A DNA stretch of 64,000 nucleotides from VXYL01 sp965243175 (lineage in GTDB: Bacteria > Pseudomonadota > Gammaproteobacteria > Pseudomonadales > Azotimanducaceae), in assembly GCA_965243175.1 (NCBI GenBank), contig OZ251532.1, forward strand, positions 3,410,001 to 3,474,000. The letters are read 5' to 3'. Below, piece by piece: positions 33,269 to 41,659 of the stretch (position 1 is the first letter of the stretch; each line of letters begins with the position of its first letter). The position numbers were made by a program, and so were the translations under genes. The notes under the pieces were generated by a model that worked only from the letters and a program-made list of their open reading frames with translations, had not been told where the DNA came from and ran no database searches.

Positions 33269-33885
33269 CGTTCCGCCAGCGCCTGGGCCAACTCGGCGGC
33301 CAAGTCGCCCTCGCCGATTTCTTCAAGCTGGCCCGGAATCTCCGGGCGGGACCTTGGAAACACGCCCGCGTTCGCCAGCCGCGCCCAGGCCAGATGCGTC
33401 AGGTAGGAGAGATTGAGGTCGCAAAGAGCGTTGTCGTCGCCGATCTCGCGCATCTCCTTCATGCGTTCACGGATGGCCTTCGCTCTCGCCAGCGAGACAT
33501 CGACGTCGGGGAGTGGAACGCCATCTCTCCATCGCCGAACCACGCCTTCCCACACGCGCTCTTTGTCCAGCAAGGCGCGTCCGAAGAGGACAGCCCAAGC
33601 CGCCAGCACGTCTCCACCCCGGATATCGCTCTCGATTCCCTCGGCGTTCGCCTTGCGAACATCGACCTCGATCGGTGCCCGATGCTTCAAGGCCGACCTG
33701 TCTCGGCACAGCACCAAGAGGTCCAGATCATCGGCTGCCACACCCGGTCGCACGGCAGACCCGATGGCGACAATCGCAACGACGTTCTCGTCCCGCTGGC
33801 TTCGTTCGACGAAGGAGGCCAACCATGCCTTCGCGCGATCCGTGGGCCAACGGACGATGGCGTTTCCGATCGGCTTCGCCTTCAT
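33259..33885 (-). CDS. Minimal nucleotidyltransferase (MNT-like)
   Basis: 208 residues. Nucleotidyltransferase signature IGSAVRPGVAADDLDLLVL with Gly42-Ser43 and the catalytic pair Asp53/Asp55. The rest is helical, with HEPN-like character in the C-terminal half (LCDLNLSYLTHLAWARL). Such small enzymes act in MNT/HEPN or similar toxin-antitoxin modules by AMPylation, or as toxins on tRNA. Upstream partner of the HTH protein. A 53-residue frame ending ATGA at its start (33882-34043) is possible but unsupported. Whether the enzyme is toxin or antitoxin is unclear. Confidence 0.75.
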   Translation of the reverse strand: MKAKPIGNAIVRWPTDRAKAWLASFVERSQRDENVVAIVAIGSAVRPGVAADDLDLLVLCRDRSALKHRAPIEVDVRKANAEGIESDIRGGDVLAAWAVLFGRALLDKERVWEGVVRRWRDGVPLPDVDVSLARAKAIRERMKEMREIGDDNALCDLNLSYLTHLAWARLANAGVFPRSRPEIPGQLEEIGEGDLAAELAQALAERCA

Positions 33886-34347
33886 AGCTCTGGTGCTTCC
33901 TCCCGTCGTTCAAGTCCCGAAGCAACGCGATACGCGGAGCTGGTGGCCGTTCCCGATGTCGTCCGGGCAAGGCCGCGCCCGTAGTGGCTTGTTCGGCAGA
34001 TGGCATCCAACGTTGCCTCCGAGCTTGGCGTACTTGCGAGCATAACGCATGGACGATCCGTCGTGGTGCCAACGTGAGCGTCTATCTGGGCATGGCGGAC
34101 CAACCGGGGGGATCTTGACTGAGAGGTGCGTCCCAGCGGTTGCCCAAGTCGCAATCCCATGATTTCCAAAGGAAAACCCCGCAGATCACACAGATTGTCT
34201 AAGTGCCGGGATACCTTACGGGGGGTTACAATGCGACTGGTGCCGCAGCAGCTTCGGTACCGCCGACCACCCCTGCAAAGGATGGCGCAATGGGTCTGGC
34301 CGCCCGCGCACCCAGGAACAAGCCTGATCAACCGCCAGAGGGAGACG
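33886..34347. other. Intergenic region between divergent accessory operons
   Basis: No supportable gene. One minus-strand frame of 53 codons (33882-34043) ends in an ATGA overlap with the nucleotidyltransferase gene, but its composition and lack of ribosome binding site make it doubtful. The region must carry promoters for the nucleotidyltransferase pair (leftward) and the TIR/SLOG pair (rightward). Local A+T-rich spots occur around 34190-34240. Confidence 0.4.
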
Positions 34348-35538
34348 ATGCATCAACGCCAGCAGAGAGGCGGTGGCCCTGCACCCGCTCCCTTCGTGCT
34401 GCACGTCCTTTGGCATACGGAGAGCGCGGACGCCGCTCGCGTTGCCGAAGAACTGAGGGCGCACTTCGGGTCCGACAGGCACAACCGGATGGCGGGCAGC
34501 GTTGGCGTGACGGTTCTGTCGCGCGAAGCCGGCGGGCCGGAGTCCGCTCAGCCAGCGGTCGACTGGGCTGCTGGCCAGGTCGTGGCGGTTGTTGCGCTCC
34601 TGGACCAAGCGTTTGCCGCCGACGCTCGCTTGATGAGCCATCTCAACGGCCTCGCTGCGCAAGCCGAGCAGGCCGGCTTCGCCAATCGCCTGTTCCCCGT
34701 GGCGCTCGATGAGAGCGCGTTGGCGAATCTGGGAGTTCAAGCGCTGCGTTGGCATCGCTGGCCGGAGGGTGATCGGCACACCGTGCGTACCGGCCGCCTC
34801 ATCCGCGAACTCACGCACGAGTTCACGCGGATGCAGCGGCACTGGCTGGCGAGCGGGCAGGGCCGCCAAGACGACGAGCTCCGGCGCTACCGAGAGAAGA
34901 TCCAAGTCTTCCTCAGCCACTCCAAGCACGACCAGCAGGGAGAGGCAGCGGCCAAGGCGATCCGCGACTGGTTGAACGACCACAGCGCACTCGCCAGCTT
35001 TCTGGACGTGGACGACACGGTGGCGGGCGTGCGATTCGACGCCGCCATCGAAGACGCCATCAGACACGGCGTACTCGTGGCCATCTACACGGACTCCTAC
35101 TCGTCCAGAGAGTGGTGCCGGCGCGAGGCCATACTCGCGAAGCGACACGGCGTGCCGGTGCTCGTGGTCGATTGCCTACAGTTTGAGGACGAGCGGGCGT
35201 TCCCCTACGTCTGGAACCTGCCGGTGATCCGAATGGACGCCGGCCAGCCGAACAGGGTGGCCGCCGTCGCGTCAGCGTTGCTGGACGAGGTGTTCAAGGA
35301 CTACCTCTGGCAGCAGCAGATAGCCGAGCACGGCCAACAGGCCGTCCGCACCGTGTTCACGGCTCGGCTACCGGAACTGGCGATGGCTGCGGTCTCCAAG
35401 GGAATCACGGATGGCAAGTGGGCCATCGTTCACCCGGAACCGCCGTTGGCCAAGGAGGAGAAGCAGCTGTTCGCCGACCTGCTGCCGAATGTGCGAGTAT
35501 CCACGCTGAACGAGTGGCTCAAGGGAGCGCGACGATGA
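34348..35538 (+). CDS. Tandem TIR-domain protein (TIR-like plus catalytic-type TIR)
   Basis: 396 residues. Residues 185-297 form a TIR domain: IQVFLSHSKHDQQG (first strand), DVDDTVAGVRF (BB-loop region), IYTDSYSSREWCRREA with Glu260 in the WCxxE position of catalytic TIR NADases. Residues 14-140 look like a second, degenerate TIR-type Rossmann domain (FVLHVLWHTESADAARVAEE ... RLFPVAL), lacking the Glu. The last 95 residues are unassigned. TIR enzymes cleave NAD+ or make cyclic ADP-ribose-type signals in Thoeris and related immunity. Start at ATG 34348, with AGAGGGAG upstream. Overlaps the SLOG gene by ATGA, so the two form a unit. Confidence 0.85.
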   Translation: MHQRQQRGGGPAPAPFVLHVLWHTESADAARVAEELRAHFGSDRHNRMAGSVGVTVLSREAGGPESAQPAVDWAAGQVVAVVALLDQAFAADARLMSHLNGLAAQAEQAGFANRLFPVALDESALANLGVQALRWHRWPEGDRHTVRTGRLIRELTHEFTRMQRHWLASGQGRQDDELRRYREKIQVFLSHSKHDQQGEAAAKAIRDWLNDHSALASFLDVDDTVAGVRFDAAIEDAIRHGVLVAIYTDSYSSREWCRREAILAKRHGVPVLVVDCLQFEDERAFPYVWNLPVIRMDAGQPNRVAAVASALLDEVFKDYLWQQQIAEHGQQAVRTVFTARLPELAMAAVSKGITDGKWAIVHPEPPLAKEEKQLFADLLPNVRVSTLNEWLKGARR

Positions 35539-36338
35539 GCGCAGCGCAGCAGTCCCCAAGGAACGTGGGCGTCTCGATCTCCGAGAGCCCGGACATGGGG
35601 TTCTTCGGCTTCACCGATGCCCACGTCAAGGACGCCATGGCAGGCTACGCCATCTACCTGCTCTCGTCCGGCGAAACCTTGGCCTATGGCGGCGACCTCC
35701 GCGACCGGGGGTTCACGCGCATAATGTACGAGTTCGCCCTGCGCTATCGGCCGGGGCAGGAAGCGGTGCATAACTACTTGGCGTGGCCTGTGCATGCGAC
35801 GATGCAGGCCGATGAAATCGGCGAGTTGGACGAGGCGCTTCAAGCATTCGCCCGCCTCATCCTGGTGACGCCCGATGGCCACCCGATGCCCTGCGGAGAG
35901 CACCGCACGGTGCCGCCGAGCGCTGTGGACGACAAGGCGTGGCGCGTCGGCTTGACCGGCATGCGCGAGCTCATGTGCGCTCAGACCGACGCCCGCATCG
36001 TGTTGGGGGGCAGGCTGGAGGGCTACAAGGGCGCCATGCCTGGGATCGCAGAGGAGACGCTCCTGGCGTTAGCAGCGAAGCAGCAGGTGTTCCTTGTCGG
36101 TGGCTTCGGCGGATGCGCGAGGGCCATTGCCGAGACGCTTGGGCTGGCCGACCGCTGGACCGGATCCCACGACACGTGGCAGGGGCGTGAACAGTTCGAA
36201 GGCCGCACCGAGACGGACTTGAACAACGGCCTGACGCTTGAGGAGAACCGCGATCTCGCGTCAACGCCTCATGTTGATCACGCCATCACGCTGGTGATGA
36301 CCGGGCTGCACAGGACACGGCGCTCCGCCGGGGACTAG
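35535..36338 (+). CDS. SLOG superfamily protein (LSDAT-like), partner of the TIR protein
   Basis: 267 residues. The N-terminus VGVSISESPDMGFFGFTDAH, then LLSSGETLAYGGDLRDRGFT (residues 43-61), is the LSDAT/SLOG nucleotide-binding signature, including the GGDLR loop. Later blocks are LGGRLEGYKGAMPGIAEET and VFLVGGFGGCARAIAETL. SLOG domains bind nucleotide-derived ligands such as cyclic ADP-ribose variants, and in some family members generate or process them. Related N-terminal domains occur in CBASS effectors of the Cap17 ATP-nucleosidase type, but no nucleosidase domain is attached here. Overlap with the TIR gene implies a TIR-signal/SLOG-receptor pair. No membrane helix or nuclease effector domain is evident. 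Confidence 0.8.
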   Translation: MSAAQQSPRNVGVSISESPDMGFFGFTDAHVKDAMAGYAIYLLSSGETLAYGGDLRDRGFTRIMYEFALRYRPGQEAVHNYLAWPVHATMQADEIGELDEALQAFARLILVTPDGHPMPCGEHRTVPPSAVDDKAWRVGLTGMRELMCAQTDARIVLGGRLEGYKGAMPGIAEETLLALAAKQQVFLVGGFGGCARAIAETLGLADRWTGSHDTWQGREQFEGRTETDLNNGLTLEENRDLASTPHVDHAITLVMTGLHRTRRSAGD

Positions 36339-36357
36339 ATCGACGGCGATCTCGAGG

Positions 36358-36738
36358 CTAGTCCTGCCACCCCCTCGCGCAGTCGCCCGAACGATTGTTG
36401 CGGAACTGCGCCCTTGAGTTGTTGGGCGGCACGCCGGACCTTCGCTGGAAGGCTGCGTGGATCCACCGCCGAACGGTCTGGCTGTCGCCCGACCAGCTAC
36501 GCATCTCAGCGAAGGAATAGAGCCCCCTGCAGTTGTCTGCCAACCTAGGTGGTACGAGGCTTGGGTTGTACATCCCCATTGGGTTGGATGGCAGGACAAT
36601 CCCCAACAAACCGCACCGGCTATTGAGCTTGGTGTCGCGGAGGCTCGAACCGATCTCCCAGTCGACGTGTTTGCGCTGCCACGTGCAGGTTCCAGCCAAG
36701 ACCACCGTGACGGTCGCCTCCCGACTGATGTGAGGCCC
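36358..36738 (-). pseudogene. ThsB-type TIR (MTH538/DUF1863) gene, 5' truncated
   Basis: The open frame starts after a stop at 36741-36739 and lacks the first strands of the domain. The remaining 126 residues (VTVVLAGTCTWQRKHVDWEI, GLLGIVLP, PPRLADN, then RRWIHAAFQRRSGVPPNNSR and FRNNRSG) match the middle and C-terminal half of the DUF1863/ThsB TIR family of Thoeris systems. The Trp-Glu pair in HVDWEI is the conserved core. No start codon or N-terminal strand with F-x-S-F/H is found upstream. This is a relic that shares the locus with the TIR/SLOG operon, 19 bases from the SLOG stop on the opposite strand. Confidence 0.75.
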
Positions 36739-37013
36739 CTATATTGGCTTACTCAATGCCCAAAAGGTACGAACGTAGTTTGTATTCTCAAGGGAGTGGA
36801 AAGACGTATCTCGGGACGCTTTGCGGTTAATGGGGTATGTATGGACTTAGTTGCCGCGCTGGACCGCGGTGCCCCTGCGCCTGGACGGTGTCGAAAGCGT
36901 CGGAGTCGACGCGGAAGGGCCGACTGCGCTCATCCGCGGGGCTGGGGAGGAAAACGGCGACCAAGGCCGACGATGGCAGATCGGTGTGCCAGATCGCACG
37001 ATTAGACCCTTCC
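36739..37013. other. No recognisable gene
   Basis: Short frames only, in a lower-G+C stretch. Nothing aligns with the missing N-terminus of the ThsB-like TIR. It lies between that relic and the exported-protein gene ending at 37014. Confidence 0.5.
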
Positions 37014-38918
37014 CTAGAGGCGCACCTCCCGACCGTTGAAAATAATACCCTTCGCGTCAATAATGAGATATCCATCTGAAGAAATATGGACGGGCGCTCC
37101 TTCCCTAGTCCGAATCCTTACACCGGCTTTACCTCTATGGCCCGCCTGTTTCTCTGGAACCACTTTACGACTCTCAATCGTTACGCGATCCTCCGCATCG
37201 ATATCCACGTCATCGGCCTCGACGTCCACATCGTCATATGCGTGCAGTTCCAAGTCATCCGACTCAAATCTCGCAAATGTCTCGACCGTGTCACCGTCGT
37301 CATCTTTGCCGCCGGTTGCGCGAAGTTCCAAGTATCCAGGCCAAAACCTTGCGGCGCTCTCATCGTTGTCACCGTCTGCATCAGCGTCCTCCGACCGCAC
37401 GAGTCCAAAAGAACGGCCATCGTCACCGACATCGATATGAACTATATCGAGAAGGCGGCTCGCTCGGACCATTGCCTCCATTTCCTGAAGACGATAGCTC
37501 GCCTCAACAATGGGTTTTAGTTGCTGAAGGCGGTGATCAATGGCCCGACGCTCTTCACTAGACATGGCCGCCGTGCGGTCGTCCGCTCCGAGTAGAAGCG
37601 CGCCCCGTCCCGTTTGACCTCCAGGGATTGAATACTCGAACGTGACGTCTCTCGCCCACTTGGTATCCAAATCCGCCACGCTGTGAGCATCAACCGTTTT
37701 CGGTACGGACCTCCATCCGCTCCACTCGACAGATATGCCCCTCTTTGCAAGAGCGTCCGTGTAAGCCCTCTTGGCCTGTGCTTGCGCCTCACTTGTCGAA
37801 CTAGCGTAACTGCCTTCCATAGCCGCCTGAAAGGGCCCGAAGCTACCCGACGCCCCTGCCTCGACCGCTGTACTCGCAGCCTGCGACGACGCATCTGAGA
37901 ATGCAGCCAAGGCTTCTTCTCGAATCACCTCATTCTCGATCGTATTGAGAGAGTTCGTTATGTCCGCTTTGAAGCTATCCGCATCAAACGCGATCAGACG
38001 ATCAAGTTCCTCCCAACTTGCTACATTTCTCTCTTTACGTCCTTCCAACCTTCTGAGAAGTACATCGGTAAGGCTCGGTAACATCGACGGCTCCGGACAG
38101 CGAACCTTGAATATTTCCTGTTCAGCTAGGTCGTCAGCGATTTGGACAACCTGATGGCGTGAAACAAGCCCATCTCCACCCTTGCCGTTCAATCGCTTGA
38201 AGAGATCGATGTCCTGAACGCCTCCACCTTCGAACGACGCTATACACTTTTCTTCCGAAATGGCACCGAATGCGTATTGGAAGGACAGCTGAGTAGTGTT
38301 ATCTTGGAGATCTTCGATTATATTCTCCGCTCCGCCACGAGAGAGGTTGCTAAAGTATATTGCGATGTCGCCTTCTTGAACGCCAGCGACGAATTCACGG
38401 GATTTCCTTTCGCTCTTCGTCAATTGAAAGTACGCGGATGTGAGCGGCAGCACTCCCACTCGATAAGGATCTGTGCCATCTTCGAGCCGCACGCGATGCT
38501 CCCTTACTGCCACCCGTGCGAGCTGTCGACGCAACTCGGCGGCAATTTCGTTAGAGTTCGTGGCTTGCCGAACCCACAGAGTAAGGTCACCTGTATCTTC
38601 ATCAAAGTCATATTTGATCAGATCTCCACCTTCGTCGACTACAAGGTGGTATGGTGGCGGGTAAAAGACGTGTGAGTCGAGCTTGGAAAGCCCGCCGTTG
38701 TGTTGAAAATAGTAATAGAGCCGGTATTCGACACCGTCGTTTGATCTGAGGCGAAACTCGCCGTCCTGCCTCAATTTCGGTCGTGCTGGCCCCGCAACGG
38801 TTTGGGCCTCCGCTACACTCGGCGCATCAGTGTCAGGGGCGGCGGTCGCCGCCAAGACGTTTGCGCTGACCAAGGCTAGTATCAGTGTCGCGCAGATCCA
38901 CCGAGGCAAATTTAACAT
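37014..38918 (-). CDS. Exported protein of unknown function with beta-solenoid-like C-terminus
   Basis: 634 residues. A signal peptide (about 1-24, ending ANVLAA) is clear. The ATG at 38918 follows GGGAGGA, which fixes the start. The middle (about 275-420) is helical and Ala/Ser-rich (AFSDASSQAASTAVEAGAS). The C-terminal 120 residues carry alternating short strands (LELHAYDDVDVEADDVDIDA, VHISSDGYLIIDAKGI, IFNGREVRL). They resemble the beta-helical tip of phage gp5/VgrG spikes. No named family recognised. G+C is lower than in the rest of the window, with less third-position bias, so it is probably transferred. Paired with the gene ending at 38947, 28 bases upstream on the same strand. Confidence 0.7.
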   Translation of the reverse strand: MLNLPRWICATLILALVSANVLAATAAPDTDAPSVAEAQTVAGPARPKLRQDGEFRLRSNDGVEYRLYYYFQHNGGLSKLDSHVFYPPPYHLVVDEGGDLIKYDFDEDTGDLTLWVRQATNSNEIAAELRRQLARVAVREHRVRLEDGTDPYRVGVLPLTSAYFQLTKSERKSREFVAGVQEGDIAIYFSNLSRGGAENIIEDLQDNTTQLSFQYAFGAISEEKCIASFEGGGVQDIDLFKRLNGKGGDGLVSRHQVVQIADDLAEQEIFKVRCPEPSMLPSLTDVLLRRLEGRKERNVASWEELDRLIAFDADSFKADITNSLNTIENEVIREEALAAFSDASSQAASTAVEAGASGSFGPFQAAMEGSYASSTSEAQAQAKRAYTDALAKRGISVEWSGWRSVPKTVDAHSVADLDTKWARDVTFEYSIPGGQTGRGALLLGADDRTAAMSSEERRAIDHRLQQLKPIVEASYRLQEMEAMVRASRLLDIVHIDVGDDGRSFGLVRSEDADADGDNDESAARFWPGYLELRATGGKDDDGDTVETFARFESDDLELHAYDDVDVEADDVDIDAEDRVTIESRKVVPEKQAGHRGKAGVRIRTREGAPVHISSDGYLIIDAKGIIFNGREVRL

Positions 38919-38946
38919 TGTGGTCCTCCCTTGGTTGAAGTAAGAG

Positions 38947-40251
38947 CTAATCGTTCCCGGCTTGACTACCGCTTGGAGCGATAGGGATGAGGTAAGTTTC
39001 GTCAGCGTCCTTTCGTTCGACACCCTCGATACTCAGATCTTCGATTGCGCTAGCAGTAGATTCCGTTACGCGGTGTAACCCCTCTCGGGCCTGGGCGTGC
39101 GTTAACTCACCCACTTTTTCTCCGGTCTCGCTCGCACCCCGATAGTGGCCCAACTTCGGGACTTCGCGCTGCCTTTCGTCATAGGGCCTCTTGGCGACAT
39201 TCTCCTGCTGCGTGGCGGGCCTAGCGTCGTCCTCTGAGTTCGTGCTGACCTCATCCTCACCGTGCCGAGGAAGTTCAACTCGCTCGTTGCCCTGAGTCGC
39301 ATTGATGGACTCAAAGGGAGAGCCAGTTCTCCTATCGTTTGCGTTTCGTGCATCCGATGCTGGAGTGAGCTGACCTTCCTTCGTTCCGGTCAGTGTCTGC
39401 AAGGCGCCGAATCGGCTTGAAGGTGCTCTGCTCTGGGCTGGTTGTACGGCACGCTCCGACACATTAAGGTCGAGCTCGAAGGGCGGGCTCAATTGGCCCG
39501 CGGAACGACCACTGATCACGCAGCACGTTTCACCTAACGCTCTTCGCAACTCCTGCAAATTCATTTTCTTATGCGGGACGTCGTATACGCGTTCGTAGCC
39601 GACGCTTACGCTGTGACGCGGAAACCTCTTGTGGTCAAAGCCTAGGTTCCACGCTCCTCCACGGTTCAGCACGAGACTAAGTTCATACTCTATAGGCTCG
39701 AGGTACCCTTGGAGAACTCGGTTTACGCCAGACCTGGTGCTACCGGATAGCTCAACTCTTATGCCGTCTGTCCCATGTGGCTCAACGCTCGCAGAGAATT
39801 TGTCGTCCATAGAGGGGATGACTCCGTACGTCGTTCCTGTTTTATAGAAGCAGGAGATGCCCCGGTTTTGTACTATGTCAACGGAAACGCCGTGCCACGA
39901 CTTCTCACCGCTTGCTGGACTCCCGTCCATGATTGCCGTGGTCACGGACACGCATAGTGGTTGGCAATGCTCTCGGCGGTCGCGAGCGCCAAGCTCAGTG
40001 CAAATCAAGGATTGACCAGCATGAGTGATCAGGCATGTGGTCGTGAGCACCGTGAGCGCGAACCTTGCGACGAGACGGCGTAGGCGCGGTAGCCAACCGA
40101 AGAGTGATGGCGCGGGCAGGCAGCTGCCGTGGTGCGCCTGCTGACTCTTGCCATCGACGGCACTCTTGGACAAGGGCGGCCCAATCACGGTCACGGGGAC
40201 GCCGAGCCTCGCGGGCACAAGGATCTTGGCGGAAGTGTCGATGACCGTCAT
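38947..40251 (-). CDS. Hypothetical, probably exported protein, partner of the gene at 37014
   Basis: About 434 residues from ATG 40251; the start is uncertain (ATG 40287 or GTG 40293 also in frame, none with a good ribosome binding site). A hydrophobic segment (RFALTVLTTTCLITHAG, about 62-80) could be a signal anchor. The next 150 residues include Cys and strand-rich sequence. The last 200 are polar, low-complexity and probably disordered (SRAPSSRFGALQ ... EDDARPATQQEN). No family recognised. Lower G+C. Upstream it runs directly into an ISAs1 scrap, so the N-terminus may have been replaced by rearrangement. Confidence 0.5.
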   Translation of the reverse strand: MTVIDTSAKILVPARLGVPVTVIGPPLSKSAVDGKSQQAHHGSCLPAPSLFGWLPRLRRLVARFALTVLTTTCLITHAGQSLICTELGARDRREHCQPLCVSVTTAIMDGSPASGEKSWHGVSVDIVQNRGISCFYKTGTTYGVIPSMDDKFSASVEPHGTDGIRVELSGSTRSGVNRVLQGYLEPIEYELSLVLNRGGAWNLGFDHKRFPRHSVSVGYERVYDVPHKKMNLQELRRALGETCCVISGRSAGQLSPPFELDLNVSERAVQPAQSRAPSSRFGALQTLTGTKEGQLTPASDARNANDRRTGSPFESINATQGNERVELPRHGEDEVSTNSEDDARPATQQENVAKRPYDERQREVPKLGHYRGASETGEKVGELTHAQAREGLHRVTESTASAIEDLSIEGVERKDADETYLIPIAPSGSQAGND

Positions 40252-40286
40252 TGTCGGCGCACTTTTGCTTGTCAGATGAGCGCACA

Positions 40287-40400
40287 TTAGCACAGCATCG
40301 ACAGCAGCGCCAGCACCAGCGTTTCGCGCAGATTCGGCGCTTGGCGTTTTACCCGGTCCTCCCTCAACATATTGAAAAGCAAGCAGAAATTCCTACCCTC
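40287..40400 (-). pseudogene. ISAs1-family transposase N-terminal scrap
   Basis: The minus-strand frame ending at 40287 reads FNMLREDRVKRQAPNLRETL followed by VLALLSMLC and a stop. This matches the start of ISAs1/H-repeat transposases (cf. RHDLHDMLAISLLSMLTAD in the relic at 9935). Only about 35 residues remain. It sits at the junction between the truncated methylase and the exported-protein pair and marks the event that removed the methylase C-terminus. Confidence 0.55.
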
Positions 40401-41094
40401 GTCGCGCAAGTGGCGGATCTGGATGCATCTCGGCTCGGATGCGGCGCGGAGTCGTAGACGGCACCGGGCGGGCGCTTCGGGGCTTCGCCGTTCGCCGAAC
40501 GCCACGGCACGCGCTGCGGGGCGCTGTTGAACCACAGGTCCGCCTTCCTCTGCTTGGTGAGCCTGGCGCGCGGATACGTCTGCCGGCGGGCCCCGACCAG
40601 CGAGTTGCCGCACGTGAGCTGGAAGCCGAACCACGGCACGTGGCCGTCGCGGTGGATGCCGTTCAGCCACAGCGAGACCTCGGCGAGTTCCAGCGCCACC
40701 GGGTTCAGGTCCACGCCGAACACGCTGCGGTCCGCGATGCGGTGGCGGGCGCGCTGCAGTTCGTCGGCGTAGTCCGCGTGCTCGATGCGGCGGTTGAGTT
40801 CGCGCTGCTTGCGTTCCAGGTAGCGTTCCGCCAGCTGGTTCACGGCCTCGTTCAGGAAGGCGGCGGAACCCATCGCCGGTTCGCACACGGTGACGTTGAG
40901 GATGTCGTCGGCGGGCGTGGCGTCGGCGACCAGTTCGCGCAGGGCGTGCTTCACCACGGTGCGGGTGAGGGACTCGGGGGTGTAGTAGCTGGCGGACTTC
41001 TGCCTGTGCCGGCCGGCCAAGCGGTAGACGAAGGTGCCGCGCTTGTGGACGCGGAGCTTCAGGCGGCCGTTCTCGTCGCGGTCCTGCACTGTTT

Positions 41095-41140
41095 CTTCGA
41101 GGGGCAAGCCCCTCGCGCTCCCCGCGCTGAAGGCTCTCTC
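41095..41140 (+). repeat. Palindromic element, copy 1 (in frame inside the methylase)
   Basis: About 46 bases containing the 18-base perfect palindrome CGAGGGGCAAGCCCCTCG. In the methylase frame it reads RAFSAGSARGLPLEE and keeps the frame open. The same sequence, inverted, occurs at 41615-41659. Confidence 0.8.
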
Positions 41141-41614
41141 TTCTTCGGCGTACTGCGCCAGATCGCGCTGCGGGACGAAGTAGGCGGTGGCGAGGGCGTC
41201 GTGGGCCTTGCCGGCCGGCTTCACCTCGTAGAGGTCCTCTTCGGCGAAGAAGCCGCGGTAGGCCAGCAGCGCCTCGTACACGGCGCCCAGCTGGTTGATG
41301 CCGAGCTGCGCGTAGGAGATGCGCCCGCGCCTTGTGCTTGCGGTGCCGCGTCGCCCTTGGCCGCGGCGGGTGCCGGGACGGCTCAGGGACATCAGCCGCA
41401 GCACCCGCTGCAGCACGTGGTTGCGCAGCTTCACCTGGTTCAGCAGCGGCGTGGCGTCTTCGCGGAACAGCCGGCTGTCCAGCGGACGCATGGAGAAGCC
41501 GTGGCTCTGCGGCTTGCGCGGGGCCTGCGGCGTTGTGCTGGTTCCGCTGAGCAGGTCCTCCTCCGCGTGGAAGCCGTGGCGGACGAGGCGGAACAGCTGT
41601 TCGATGCTGAGGTG

Positions 41615-41659
41615 GAGAGAGCCTTCAGCGGGGGAGCGCGAGGGGCTTGCCCCTCGAAG
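41615..41659 (-). repeat. Palindromic element, copy 2 (inverted, at a frameshift)
   Basis: 45 bases matching the element at 41095-41140 on the other strand, one base shorter. It lies exactly at the second frame break of the methylase pseudogene, between RLTTEESRNG and LHLSIEQLF, which are adjacent in intact relatives by inference. Confidence 0.8.

Noticed and set aside
34348..36338. TIR/SLOG pair as canonical Thoeris (ThsB/ThsA)
   Set aside because: The SLOG protein lacks the SIR2 or membrane domain of ThsA, and the TIR protein is not DUF1863-type. The ThsB-type TIR is the separate relic at 36358-36738.
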